Positions 1 through 8,740 of a stretch of DNA of 64,000 nt are shown here, in pieces. The notes below the pieces were generated by a model. The model was given only the letters and a program-made list of their open reading frames with translations. It was not told where the DNA came from and ran no database searches. Source of the stretch: Streptomyces sp. CB03234 (lineage in GTDB: Bacteria; Actinomycetota; Actinomycetes; Streptomycetales; Streptomycetaceae). Every line of letters begins with the position of its first letter. The stretch's first letter is position 1. The position numbers were made by a program, and so were the translations under genes. The DNA lies in NCBI RefSeq assembly GCF_001905885.1, contig NZ_LIYH01000003.1, forward strand, positions 620,001-684,000. Reading direction: 5' to 3'.

Positions 1-683
1 GAATTCCGAGGGGAATACGGTGTGCCGCTCACCACTCGTCCGCCGTCCTCCGCCATACGGGTCCTGGCGATGCCATAGGCCTCGCGCAGGTCGTCGCCGT
101 CGTACTGGTAGCGGGCGAGGGCGCGCAGGGTGCTGTCCGCGTTGACCGCCACGGTGTGACGGAGCGCGCGGAAGAGGGGGACGTCCGAGCGGGAGTCCCC
201 GTACGCGACGCATCTCTCATGGCTGAGACCGAGAGCTGTCCGGATCCGCTCCATGATGACGACCTTGTCCGACGGCGTGAGGATGCCGGCCGGGTCGGGT
301 GCGGTGCGCATCGGCAGCGGGGGAAAGCGGGAGGCGACCACCTCGTCGGCGCCCACGTCCCCCAGGAGGCCGGCGAAGAAGTCCGGGGACATCGTGACGA
401 CGACCGAGTGCTCACCGCGCCGCCGGATGTCCGCGAGGACCTCCGGCAGCCCGGCGATCCACGGGGCCCCGGCGAACACATCCGCGACGATGTCGTGGGT
501 CAAGTGCCCCCACAGCACGCCGAGCTCGGCGGCGAAGCCACGGGTGTCCACGGCCCCGGCCGCGAAGGCGGCCTCCAGCCGGAGCAGGTCGGGCAGGCAG
601 CCCAGGCTGCGGGCGATCTCCAGGCTCGCCGTGGTGCCGCGCAGCAGGGTGCCGTCCATGTCGAAGATGTGCAGGCGGCTCAT
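1..683 (-). CDS. HAD-family phosphatase (SerB-like), 3' end outside window
   Basis: The reading frame is open from the ATG at 683 down to base 1, so the C-terminus lies outside the window. HAD motif I is DMDGT at residues 8-12, with the two catalytic Asp. A later GDSRSD segment matches motif IV, with a Lys (PSDK) shortly before it. This is the layout of the HAD-IB/SerB-like small-molecule phosphatases. The start codon overlaps the stop of the upstream NUDIX gene (ATGA), so the two are probably translationally coupled. The substrate is not evident. With a NUDIX hydrolase and a phosphoribosyltransferase upstream, a phosphorylated nucleoside or sugar is possible, but this is inference. Confidence 0.85.
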   Translation of the reverse strand, partial: MSRLHIFDMDGTLLRGTTASLEIARSLGCLPDLLRLEAAFAAGAVDTRGFAAELGVLWGHLTHDIVADVFAGAPWIAGLPEVLADIRRRGEHSVVVTMSPDFFAGLLGDVGADEVVASRFPPLPMRTAPDPAGILTPSDKVVIMERIRTALGLSHERCVAYGDSRSDVPLFRALRHTVAVNADSTLRALARYQYDGDDLREAYGIARTRMAEDGGRVVSGTPYSPRN

Positions 684-1171
684 CGGTCCACGTGCGGTTG
701 TGACCCGGTCACGGCTGCCGGATACAGGGCCCAGCCCTCGGGGGCCGGCTCGTCCAGCCAGGCGGCGAGCAGCGCCGCGCTCGCCGGGAAGAGCGGGGCG
801 GGGAGTTCCGTGGGCCGGGCCCAGATCCACCGGTCGAAGACCTCGGGCTCCGGGAGGCTCACCGAGGTCTCGTCCGACCCCACCCGTGCCAGCACACCGG
901 CGGTGACATGGGTACGGTCACCGCCGACACGCAGCCCGAGCGTGAACACCCGGGCGTCCAGCACCTGGTGGATGCCGGTCTCCTCGGCGATCTCCCGGGC
1001 GGCGGCCGCCTCGAAGGTCTCCCCCGCCTCCACATGGCCGCCGGGCAGGCACCAGGACTCCGGCTCCCCCGGTTTGATCCGGTGCCCGATCAGTACGGCG
1101 CCGTCGGAGCGCAGCAGCAGGGCGCCGACCCCCACGACGGGGGCGGGGCGCCGGGTGGACGGGTCTGTCAC
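680..1171 (-). CDS. NUDIX hydrolase
   Basis: A 163-residue protein with a complete Nudix box at residues 45-67 (G45, E51, then REIAEETG at 59-66), the Mg-binding motif that hydrolyses nucleoside diphosphates linked to another moiety. I chose the GTG at 1171 because it overlaps the TGA of the upstream flavoprotein (GTGA); a longer frame upstream would lie inside that gene. The stop overlaps the ATG of the HAD phosphatase, making a tight three-gene unit. The family spans dNTP, ADP-ribose and NADH hydrolases, and the exact substrate cannot be read from the sequence. Confidence 0.88.
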   Translation of the reverse strand: MTDPSTRRPAPVVGVGALLLRSDGAVLIGHRIKPGEPESWCLPGGHVEAGETFEAAAAREIAEETGIHQVLDARVFTLGLRVGGDRTHVTAGVLARVGSDETSVSLPEPEVFDRWIWARPTELPAPLFPASAALLAAWLDEPAPEGWALYPAAVTGSQPHVDR

Positions 1172-2433
1172 CGCAGTGCCTCCAGTTCCCTGCGCGCCGA
1201 GTCCGCCGCGTAGTGGCCGCTGATCATCGCCGCCACGATGCCACGGAACAGCCCGCACGCGTCACCGGCCACCCATGCGGGAGTGTCCAGGAGACGCAGG
1301 TCACCGTCCACCTTGGGGTACCAGCCGACACCTTCGAGCGTCGGCCCTATCAGCCGGGTGTCGGTGTCGCGTATCACGGGGTAGGTGGCGGCGAGGCGGG
1401 TCAGGCCGCGCACCATGATCTCGCGCAGTTCCGGACCGTAGACGCCCTCGAAGGTGGCGACCGCCGCCGGCTCGCCCGCCATGAGCGCCTCCATGGACAG
1501 GGTGAAGTAGGACTCCTCGTCCGCCATCGCGGCAAGCGCCGGGGCCATGGCCCGCTTCGCCACGGCCTCGTCGAGGATGCGGGTGTTGAAGCCCACGTTG
1601 GAACGCCCGGTCGCCGGGCAGTCGGAGCGTCCCGACACCGTCCACAGGCCCTGCGTCTCGGTGAGGGCGGCCTCGCCGTCACGGCAGGCGCAGAAGGTCC
1701 GCCACTCCACGCTGCCGTCCTGCTCGCGGAAGCGCAGCTTCGGGTCCAGCTGCTTCATGTCCTTGAAGAACGCCTTGTCGGCGGGCTGCTCGATGCGGAA
1801 GCCCACCTCCAGCCGGCGGAAGGAGCGCTCCTCGGTCAGGGTACGCAGGCCCAGCGGACCGAACCTGCCGCTGGCGACGACCAGGCGGCGGGCGGTCAGC
1901 TCGGACGTCTGGCCCTTGGCGTCGGACAGGGTCAGCCGGAACAGGTCGCCGTCGGGTTCGTGGACCGCCTTCTCGACCTCGGTCTCGGTGATGACGGTGG
2001 CGTCCGTGGCGGCGACCATGTCGGCGGTCAGCCGCAGGCGCGCCTCCAGCGAGAGGTAGTCGGAGGGGTATTCCTTGAGGATCCACTCACCGGCTCCCAC
2101 GGAGTACGCGGTGGGGTCGGAGGGGAACGGCGGGGTGTCCAGGCCGTAGGAGCCGAGCAGGTCGCAGGTCCAGGTGTACGCGTCCTGGAGATCGGCCGTG
2201 CGGGGCAGCGTCCACAGCTCGCTGGCCGAGGGAAAGAACGAGAACTTTCCGTCGGAGAACAGCCCCGCGCCCCCGTGCCCGCGCGTCATGTCGACCGCGG
2301 CGTAGCGGTCCCGCTCGGTGACGGGCTTGCCCCCGTCGATCAGTGCGACGCTGTACGGCGCTCCCGCCAGCCGCGCGGCGGCGGCGAGTCCGGCCGGGCC
2401 GGAGCCGATGATGACAAGGTCGTAGTTCTCCAC
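1168..2433 (-). CDS. COG2509-type FAD-dependent dehydrogenase
   Basis: 421 residues. The N-terminus has the dinucleotide-binding motif GSGPAG (residues 11-16). The segment [13 protein letters not shown] at about residues 53-65 is the hallmark of the COG2509 uncharacterised FAD-dependent dehydrogenases. The C-terminal part has a conserved flavoprotein segment (WVAGDACG) near residue 390. The physiological reaction of this family is not well established. It is the first gene of a GTGA/ATGA-coupled trio with the NUDIX and HAD enzymes, 75 bp downstream of the phosphoribosyltransferase gene. Its link to the biosynthetic genes to the right is unproven. Confidence 0.82.
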   Translation of the reverse strand: MENYDLVIIGSGPAGLAAAARLAGAPYSVALIDGGKPVTERDRYAAVDMTRGHGGAGLFSDGKFSFFPSASELWTLPRTADLQDAYTWTCDLLGSYGLDTPPFPSDPTAYSVGAGEWILKEYPSDYLSLEARLRLTADMVAATDATVITETEVEKAVHEPDGDLFRLTLSDAKGQTSELTARRLVVASGRFGPLGLRTLTEERSFRRLEVGFRIEQPADKAFFKDMKQLDPKLRFREQDGSVEWRTFCACRDGEAALTETQGLWTVSGRSDCPATGRSNVGFNTRILDEAVAKRAMAPALAAMADEESYFTLSMEALMAGEPAAVATFEGVYGPELREIMVRGLTRLAATYPVIRDTDTRLIGPTLEGVGWYPKVDGDLRLLDTPAWVAGDACGLFRGIVAAMISGHYAADSARRELEALR

Positions 2434-2508
2434 AACTCTCCAAACAGGCAGGCTTGACGGCCGCCGGGCCGCTGCGGACCGACGGCGGTGGGGAAAGGTT
2501 CTCGAGGA

Positions 2509-3072
2509 TCAGGCGGACGTCGCGGGTGCCGCCGCGGGAAGGCGCACCTCGTGGATGTCTTCGATGTTCCGGTGCCGTTCGGCGTAGTCGATGCCGTAGC
2601 CGGCGACCCAGTGTTCCGTGATGTCGAAGCCCACGTACCGCGGCTCCACCGGTTTGGCGACGGCGTGCGGCTTGCGCAGCAGCACGCAGCAGTGCAGCGA
2701 GGCGGGGGACTGCTCACGGAAGCGGGCCAGCAGCCACGCGAGGGTGGTGCCGGTGTCGAGGATGTCCTCCACGACCAGCACGTCACGCCCGGTCAGGTCC
2801 TCACCGACGTCTTTGAGGAGCCGGGGCTCGCCGGCCGTGCTGCCCCGCCCGTAGGTGGACACCGCGGCCCAGTCCATGGCGAGTGGCAGGTCGATCGCCC
2901 GCGCCAGGTCGACGGTGAAGGCGGCCGCTCCCTTGAGGACGCCGATGACCACGAGATCCCGGCCTCTGTAGTCACGGGTGATCTCGGCGCCGAGCCCCCG
3001 GACCCGGTCCCTTATCTGCTCCCGAGTGAACAGCACGCGGGCCAGCTCGCCGCGTGCGGAATCCGTCCCCAT
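2509..3072 (-). CDS. Hypoxanthine/purine phosphoribosyltransferase-like protein
   Basis: 187 residues starting at the ATG at 3072, which is preceded by GGGGGAG. The PRPP-binding loop VEDILDTGTT lies at residues 101-110, with the acidic pair E102-D103 that contacts the ribose hydroxyls. VGFDITEHWVAGYGIDYAE near residue 150 matches the Hpt purine-binding region, so the call is good. It would join hypoxanthine or guanine to PRPP. Sitting among an ATP-grasp ligase, a flavoprotein, a NUDIX and a HAD gene, it may be a second, pathway-associated hpt rather than the housekeeping copy. The housekeeping copy usually lies beside tilS and ftsH, which are absent here. Confidence 0.85.
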   Translation of the reverse strand: MGTDSARGELARVLFTREQIRDRVRGLGAEITRDYRGRDLVVIGVLKGAAAFTVDLARAIDLPLAMDWAAVSTYGRGSTAGEPRLLKDVGEDLTGRDVLVVEDILDTGTTLAWLLARFREQSPASLHCCVLLRKPHAVAKPVEPRYVGFDITEHWVAGYGIDYAERHRNIEDIHEVRLPAAAPATSA

Positions 3073-3276
3073 CGCTCCCCCATGTTTTCGGCCGTTCGTG
3101 ACCGCCTTGGGGGTGCTGGAGCCGCGGCACACGGCTCGCCCTGGTCACACCCCCGCGGTCGCAGAGCACAAGTGTTCGCCAACTTACAGGAGTTGCGTGG
3201 TTGTCGCACGAACTTTTGATTAAGCCACGGTGGCGATGAGGGTGCTCCGGCGGGGCGACGGTTTCCCGCCGCCCGC

Positions 3277-4581
3277 TCAGCGCTCGCCGTCCGCCTCTTC
3301 CCTCTCTTCCATCCCGAAGATCTGCGCCGCCAGATCGGCCGCGATGTCGAGGTGCGCGTCGCGCGGCACCGATTCCGGGGTGGCGCCGGGCCAGTAGCAC
3401 TCGACATAGCCCTCGCGGTGCAGGTAGTTGGCCTGCTGCGCGCTGGAGACGGAACCGGGGGCGGCGAAGACCTCGTACGCGCAGACCGCCGCGTCCACCT
3501 CGCGGGCGGGGCGGATCTCGGCGATCCGGCCGGGCGGTGCCTTCAGGACGGCGATGGCGGCCAGGCCTCGGGGCTCGTGCGGCGGCACGGCGACGCCGTC
3601 GAGCCGGTCCAGATAGGAACGGACGTGGAGTTCGTACGAGGAGAAGCCCAGCGCGCGCTCCGCCAGGTCCAGGATGCCGTCACCCGCGGTCCTCGCGCCG
3701 ACCTCCATGACCTGGGGGGCGCGGTCGCCCTCCAGCCGGATCTCCACGTGCGCCACGCCACGGTCGAGGCCGATGGCCTCACAGGCCCGGACCGCGAGGT
3801 CGAGGACGTCCGTACGCGTCGAGTGGACGCTGGGGACGCGGTGGCCGACCTCCGCGAAGTAGGGCTTGGGGCCGTGGGACTTGTCGGTCACGGCCAGCAC
3901 CCTGGGCCGGTCCCCGTGGGTGAGCACCTCGACGGACACCTCTTCGGTGAGGGTGCAGAACTCCTCGACCTGAATGCCCTTGTTCTTCACCGTGAAGGTC
4001 GCGGCGTTGGAATCGATGATTCCTCTCACCGTGGCGTACGCCTCGGCGATCTCGGACTCCTCGGTGATCAGCCGTACGCCGAGACTGCCGCCGAACGCCG
4101 ACGGCTTGATGACGCACGGCAGCCCCAGCTCGGCGACGGCCGCCCACACCTCGTCGAGGTCGTCCGCCCGCACATGGCGCGGGGTGGCGACCCCCGCCGC
4201 CAGGAGACGGTCCTTCATCCGGTCCTTGTTGATGCCCGAGTCCTCGATGGCCCGGTGGCTGAGGAAGGGCAGCCCGTAGTGGTCGGCGATCAGCCGGCCC
4301 GGCAGCAGCCCGGGGTCGAAGAACGGCACGACACCCGCCGGTGTCATCCCCGTCTCCTTCTCGAAGTCCAGGACCGCCCGCAGTGACGCCTCCGGATCGC
4401 TGAAGTCACCGATGAGCACGTGGTCGAAAAACTTGGCCGCGCGGGCGTCGACGGAACGGGCGATGGTGACGACCGGACCGTCGAACACACGCAGAGCGGC
4501 CACAACCGCCCGTTCCCGCAGGGCCATTGTCGCCCCGAACACGAGCAGGTACTGGTCTTTTCCGGCAGCAGGTGATCCCAT
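3277..4581 (-). CDS. ATP-grasp domain carboxylate-amine ligase
   Basis: 434 residues. The central third has the ATP-grasp layout: IKPSAFGGSLGVR is the glycine-rich ATP-binding loop (about residues 158-170), followed by QVEEF and, later, metal-site sequence near residue 270 (MEVGARTAGDG). Such enzymes activate a carboxylate as an acyl phosphate and couple it to an amine, so amino-acid or peptide ligation is the likely chemistry. No convincing Shine-Dalgarno sequence precedes the ATG, so the message may be leaderless. It diverges from the FemX/GNAT-like gene across 76 bp, probably sharing its promoter region. The substrate is unknown. Confidence 0.85.
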   Translation of the reverse strand: MGSPAAGKDQYLLVFGATMALRERAVVAALRVFDGPVVTIARSVDARAAKFFDHVLIGDFSDPEASLRAVLDFEKETGMTPAGVVPFFDPGLLPGRLIADHYGLPFLSHRAIEDSGINKDRMKDRLLAAGVATPRHVRADDLDEVWAAVAELGLPCVIKPSAFGGSLGVRLITEESEIAEAYATVRGIIDSNAATFTVKNKGIQVEEFCTLTEEVSVEVLTHGDRPRVLAVTDKSHGPKPYFAEVGHRVPSVHSTRTDVLDLAVRACEAIGLDRGVAHVEIRLEGDRAPQVMEVGARTAGDGILDLAERALGFSSYELHVRSYLDRLDGVAVPPHEPRGLAAIAVLKAPPGRIAEIRPAREVDAAVCAYEVFAAPGSVSSAQQANYLHREGYVECYWPGATPESVPRDAHLDIAADLAAQIFGMEEREEADGER

Positions 4582-4657
4582 GGCCGCTAGGGTAGGACAC
4601 CCGGAGAAGCGTTTAGTAGAGGACCGTTCGAACGCCGAGCGCAGGGGGCAACAGGCA

Positions 4658-5818
4658 ATGGGGGCCGATTACTTCACCGATCCGCTGGGCGGACTGACCG
4701 ACGCCGAGTGGGACGGAATGGCCGACGGCCGTTTCTACTCCTCGGCGTTCTGGTTGCGTCTGGTGGCTCTGGAAGCCGGAGCGGTCTCCGGCGGCCTCCA
4801 TGTGGACCTGCCGGGCGGCGGTCGCGCGGCCGTCCCCGTCGCGGCGACCGAGCCGGACGGCATGTCCAACCCGCACCTGCGCTGGCACGACGTGCTGACC
4901 GAGCGGGGCCTGCCGAGCCCGCCGGCGGGTGGCGTGCTGGTGGCGCAGCGCCGGGGCTATCTGGCGCACCTGCTGGCCACGCCGGGCGTGGACAGCGTCG
5001 ACGCGGCGGGTGCGCTGCTCGAGGCCGTACGGTCCCTGCCCGACCCCGTGGGCCCGTCCGGATCGACGGCGGGGCCGGCCCGCGTCGCCATGTACCTCAC
5101 CACGGCCGATGTGCTGGCCCTGCGGGCGGCGGGCGTGCGGTCGATGCCGGTGGCCCTGACCGCGGACGCCTGGCTCGGGATCCCGCCGGGCGGCTGGGAG
5201 GAATGGCTGGAGACCATGGGGTCCAGCCATCGACGGCGGCGGGTGCGCAGCGAGGTCCGCAAGTTCGAACAGGCCGGGTACCGCGTCGAGCACCGTGTGC
5301 TGCGGGACGCGTACACCCACGTGGGCCGGCTCGCCGCCAGGACGGAGCAGCGGTACGGCATCGAGGGCAGCGCCGACGCTTACATCGAGGCCTTCCGCAA
5401 GCACGCCGAGCTGGCGGGGGACCGGGCCGAGGTGCTGCTGTGCTCGGTCGGCGACGAGCCGCCGGTGGGATGCTGCCTGTACGTACGGGACGGGGACACG
5501 GTCTATCTGCGGGCGGTCGGTTTCGACTACGAGCGTCTGCGGGGCGCCGCGGAGTACTTCAACCTCGCCTATTACATCCCCGCCCGCATGCCCGGTGTGC
5601 GGTGGCTGCACGCGGGCATCGCCACCCCGGGCGGAAAGGCGCTGCGCGGGGCGGAACTGCGGCCGCTGTGGCTGCTCGATCTGACTCCCGGCAGCCCGCT
5701 GGAGGGCCGGGAGAACGACGTACGGGCACATAATGCGGCGTTCCTGGACCGGCTGACCGCCGAATCGCCCGCCGTGACCAAGGCATTGCTCGCCGACGAG
5801 TGGAAGTCCTTTTGCTGA
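4658..5818 (+). CDS. GNAT/FemX-like acyltransferase
   Basis: 386 residues from the ATG at 4658, preceded by GCAGGGGG. The central segment (about residues 180-330: SSHRRRRVRSEVRKF, then PPVGCCLYVRDGDTVYLRAV) matches the Acetyltransf_6/FemAB-like double-GNAT fold annotated as peptidoglycan-biosynthesis-like proteins. Members transfer acyl or aminoacyl groups. The gene diverges from the ATP-grasp ligase and is followed 49 bp later by an MFS exporter. A role in adding an aminoacyl group to the pathway product, or in self-protection, is inference. Confidence 0.75.
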   Translation: MGADYFTDPLGGLTDAEWDGMADGRFYSSAFWLRLVALEAGAVSGGLHVDLPGGGRAAVPVAATEPDGMSNPHLRWHDVLTERGLPSPPAGGVLVAQRRGYLAHLLATPGVDSVDAAGALLEAVRSLPDPVGPSGSTAGPARVAMYLTTADVLALRAAGVRSMPVALTADAWLGIPPGGWEEWLETMGSSHRRRRVRSEVRKFEQAGYRVEHRVLRDAYTHVGRLAARTEQRYGIEGSADAYIEAFRKHAELAGDRAEVLLCSVGDEPPVGCCLYVRDGDTVYLRAVGFDYERLRGAAEYFNLAYYIPARMPGVRWLHAGIATPGGKALRGAELRPLWLLDLTPGSPLEGRENDVRAHNAAFLDRLTAESPAVTKALLADEWKSFC

Positions 5819-5867
5819 TAAGGCAGTTGGCTTCGCACCGGATCGGCACCGCCACTAGCGTGGTTCC

Positions 5868-7097
5868 ATGAGGATCACCAAGACGGAGGTTCCGGCGGGA
5901 AGCCGGTTCGGGCCACTCGCGCACCGCAATTTCCGCCGCTTCTACATCGGCCACAGTGTCTCCCTCCTCGGCACCGGAATGGAAAGGGTGGCGGTCGCCT
6001 TCGCCGTACTCGGCGTCGGTGGCTCGCCCTCCGACCTGGGGCTGGTGATCGCCGGCGGGGTCACCGTCAACATCCTGTGCCTGCTGGCGGGCGGGGTCGT
6101 CGCCGACCGCTTCGGCCGGCGCTGGGTGATGCTCATCAGCGACACGACGCGTTTCCTGGCGCAGGGCACCTTCGCGACCCTGGTGCTGATCGGACACGCG
6201 CCTGTGTGGGCGATGTTCCTCCTGCACGCGGTCCAGAACATAGGCACCGGGTTCTTCACACCCGCGATGGCCGGGCTCACGCCCAGCATCGTCCCCGCCG
6301 CCCAGCTGCAGCGGGCCAACGTCCTCATCGGTGTGGCCAAGGACATCGGTGTCGTGGCGGGCCCGGCGCTCGCCGGGCTCATCGTGGTGGCGACCAGTCC
6401 GGGCATCGCACTCGCCCTCGACGCGGCCACCTACCTGGTGAGCGTCGTCGCGATCGCGCTCGTCAAGATCCCGCCCTACGTCAAGCGGGCCACCAGGTCG
6501 CCGCTGGGCGACCTGCGGGAGGGGTTCACCGCATGGCGCTCGCAGACCTGGATCTGGCTGATCAGCGTCACCTTCGCCCTGTTCAACGGGCTGCTGTACG
6601 CCCCCTTCCTGGTGCTCGGTCCGATCGTCTCGGAGAAGGACCTCGGCGGGGGCGACAGCTGGGGCCTGATCCTCGCGGCCCTGGGCGCCGGTTCCATCCT
6701 GGTGGCACCGGTGCTGCTGCGCTGGTCCCCCAGCCGGCCGGTGGTCGTGATCGTCCTGGCCCAGGGGGTGTGGGCACTGCCCGTGCTGTGTCTCGCCGTA
6801 CCGATGCCGTTGCCGGTCACGGCGGCGGCCGCCGCGGCCGGAGGGGCCAGCCTCGCCGTCTTCAACGCGATCTGGACCACGCTGCTCCAGAGCAGGGTCG
6901 ACAACGAGCTGATCGCCCGCGTCTCGTCGTTCGACGCGGTCTGCTCCTATTCGCTCTCCCCGGTCGGACTCGTCGCCGCGGCGGCGGTCGCCGAGGTGAC
7001 GGGAGCGAGCGCCGTGCTGTGGGCGGCCACGGTGTGGCAGGCCGTGAGCGCGGCGCTGCTCCTGGTCCTGCCTGCGGTACGCCGGGTGAAGGCCTGA
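5868..7097 (+). CDS. MFS transporter (exporter type)
   Basis: 409 residues with about 12 hydrophobic segments. An MFS signature between TM2 and TM3 (VVADRFGRRWVM, about residues 76-87) supports the call. The size and fold resemble the 12-TM enterobactin-exporter/MdfA-like proteins common in antibiotic clusters. It is co-directional with the FemX-like gene and ends at a convergent hairpin shared with the P450 gene. Export of the local product or a shunt metabolite is likely but inferred from position only. Confidence 0.88.
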   Translation: MRITKTEVPAGSRFGPLAHRNFRRFYIGHSVSLLGTGMERVAVAFAVLGVGGSPSDLGLVIAGGVTVNILCLLAGGVVADRFGRRWVMLISDTTRFLAQGTFATLVLIGHAPVWAMFLLHAVQNIGTGFFTPAMAGLTPSIVPAAQLQRANVLIGVAKDIGVVAGPALAGLIVVATSPGIALALDAATYLVSVVAIALVKIPPYVKRATRSPLGDLREGFTAWRSQTWIWLISVTFALFNGLLYAPFLVLGPIVSEKDLGGGDSWGLILAALGAGSILVAPVLLRWSPSRPVVVIVLAQGVWALPVLCLAVPMPLPVTAAAAAAGGASLAVFNAIWTTLLQSRVDNELIARVSSFDAVCSYSLSPVGLVAAAAVAEVTGASAVLWAATVWQAVSAALLLVLPAVRRVKA

Positions 7098-7115
7098 CCG
7101 GTTCGCACGTACGGC

Positions 7116-7151
7116 GGCCCGGCGACGGGTGCACGACCCCGCCGCCGGGCC
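7116..7151. terminator. Bidirectional stem-loop terminator
   Basis: GGCCCGGCG at 7116-7124 pairs with CGCCGGGCC at 7143-7151 between the converging MFS and P450 genes. There is no T-tract, as is usual in actinomycetes. Confidence 0.55.
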
Positions 7152-7174
7152 GGGCCGTCAGCGCAGCCGGGCCG

Positions 7175-8395
7175 TCAACGGAGCCGGACCGGGAGGGTCT
7201 CCAGCCCGCGTATGAGCGTGCTGGGCCGCCAGCGCAGCGTCTCCGGGTCCTCGGCGAGCGCCAGGGCGGGGAAGCGCCGCAGCAGCTTGCCGATCGCGAT
7301 CTCGGCCTCCATCCTGGCGAGCGGAGCGCCCACGCAGTAGTGGATTCCGTACCCGAACGCCATGTGGCCCGACGCGTCGCGGGTGATGTCGAGCCGGTCG
7401 GCGTCGGGGAACCTGGTGCCGTCCCGGTTCGCCGACGACAGCGAGACCATGACGAACTCCCCCTCGGGGATCACCACGTCACCGAGCCGGAGCGGCTGTG
7501 TGGTGTAGCGGTACGTCGCGATGTTGAGCGGGCCCTCGTGCCGCAGGAACTCCTCGACCGCGCCGGGCAGCAACGCCGGGTCGGCGCGCAGGGCGGCCAG
7601 CTGGTCCGGGTCTCGCAGCAGCATCATCACGCTGTTGCCGATCAGGTTCACCGTGGTCTCGTGTCCGGCGACCAGCAGCAGGAACGCCATCGACCGCAAC
7701 TCGGGGTCCGTGAGCCGGTCTTCGTCGTTGCGGGCGTGCACCAGCGCGGACAGCAGATCGTCCAGCGGGTGGTCCCGCTTCGACTCCACCAGCCTCATCA
7801 GGTAGTCGGCCATGCCCAGGGCGGCCGCCGCCATCTCCTCGTGCCGGGCGGCCGAGGTCATGGTGATGGACAGGTCGCGGAACTCGTCCTTGTCGCTGTC
7901 GGGAACGCCGAGCAGCTCGCAGATCACCGTGGTCGGCAGCGGGAAGGCGTAGGCGGACAACAGGTCGACCTCGTCGTGCCCGGCCATCGCGTCCAGCAAC
8001 TCGTCGGCGGCCTGCTCGACCCGGCCCCGCAGCCGCTCCACCCTGCGGGTGGTGAACGCCTTGTTCACCAGAGCGCGCAGCCGGGTGTGGTCCGGCGGGT
8101 CGGTGTTGAGCATGTGCCCGGCCAGGGCCAGTTCGGCCTCGAACGACTGGGGCTGGTCCGAGATGGAGTGGCGTTCCAGCAGCGGCACGGCGCTCAGCAT
8201 GTCCTTGCTCACGGCCGGGCTTGTCAGCACGGTCCGCACATCGGCGTAGCTCGTCACCAGCCACACCTTGATCCCGCGCGGCAGGATCACCTCCTGCACG
8301 GGCTGCTCACCTCGCATGTACCCGAAGAGCTCGTGCGGGTTTTGCAGGAATTTCTCGTCCAGCCTCGTCAACGCCGTAATTCGTGCGTCAGACAC
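7175..8395 (-). CDS. Cytochrome P450 (CYP107-like)
   Basis: 406 residues from the GTG at 8395, preceded by GGGGGAGGA. It carries AGHETT in helix I (about residue 245), the ExxR-type helix K segment EEFLRH, and the heme loop FGYGIHYCVG with the Cys ligand near residue 352. These are the features of a soluble bacterial class I P450 needing separate ferredoxin and reductase, which are not encoded nearby. It diverges from the radical SAM gene across a 345-bp intergenic region. The size and motifs suggest hydroxylation of a small molecule or carrier-bound substrate; the substrate is unknown. Confidence 0.92.
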   Translation of the reverse strand: MSDARITALTRLDEKFLQNPHELFGYMRGEQPVQEVILPRGIKVWLVTSYADVRTVLTSPAVSKDMLSAVPLLERHSISDQPQSFEAELALAGHMLNTDPPDHTRLRALVNKAFTTRRVERLRGRVEQAADELLDAMAGHDEVDLLSAYAFPLPTTVICELLGVPDSDKDEFRDLSITMTSAARHEEMAAAALGMADYLMRLVESKRDHPLDDLLSALVHARNDEDRLTDPELRSMAFLLLVAGHETTVNLIGNSVMMLLRDPDQLAALRADPALLPGAVEEFLRHEGPLNIATYRYTTQPLRLGDVVIPEGEFVMVSLSSANRDGTRFPDADRLDITRDASGHMAFGYGIHYCVGAPLARMEAEIAIGKLLRRFPALALAEDPETLRWRPSTLIRGLETLPVRLR

Positions 8396-8740
8396 GGTGT
8401 CCTCCCCCTGATCGATGCGGCCATACCCGCCACGTGCCGCACGTTGTGCTGCGGGCTGAACCTGCGGTTCGTTTGAAAGGTAACGGTGTGGGCCATGCGA
8501 CTCCGCCGGTGATCGGCGCGGGAGGCCGGCCGGGGCGGCCGCCCGGCGATGGACGAGCCCCCGAAGGCGCCGCTCACCTGCGACAACTGACCATATCCCG
8601 GCCGGAGTTGCGGGGCCGGGACGGCCAATGGGCCTTGTGGGCCGACGTACACCGTATCTATGCTGCAGCAGGTACGTGATCGCAGATGTTCATCCTTCAA
8701 ACGATCAGGCGGGGGAGTCTTGTCTTTCAAGTCACTGGAG
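8396..8740. promoter_or_regulatory. Divergent intergenic region, P450 / radical SAM
   Basis: 345 bp between divergent starts. No ORF with a good ribosome binding site and no strong palindrome is visible. It must hold promoters for both transcripts, but I cannot place a -35/-10 pair confidently. No RiPP precursor-like ORF is evident upstream of the radical SAM gene. Confidence 0.4.

Noticed and set aside
6077..8476. A 799-codon open frame on the + strand
   Set aside because: It runs out of frame across the MFS gene and against the P450 gene, both of which have clear family motifs. It is a shadow.
8396..8740. Possible RiPP precursor before the radical SAM gene
   Set aside because: No short ORF with a ribosome binding site and leader/core-like sequence. 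The SPASM-like enzyme is in an amino-acid operon instead.
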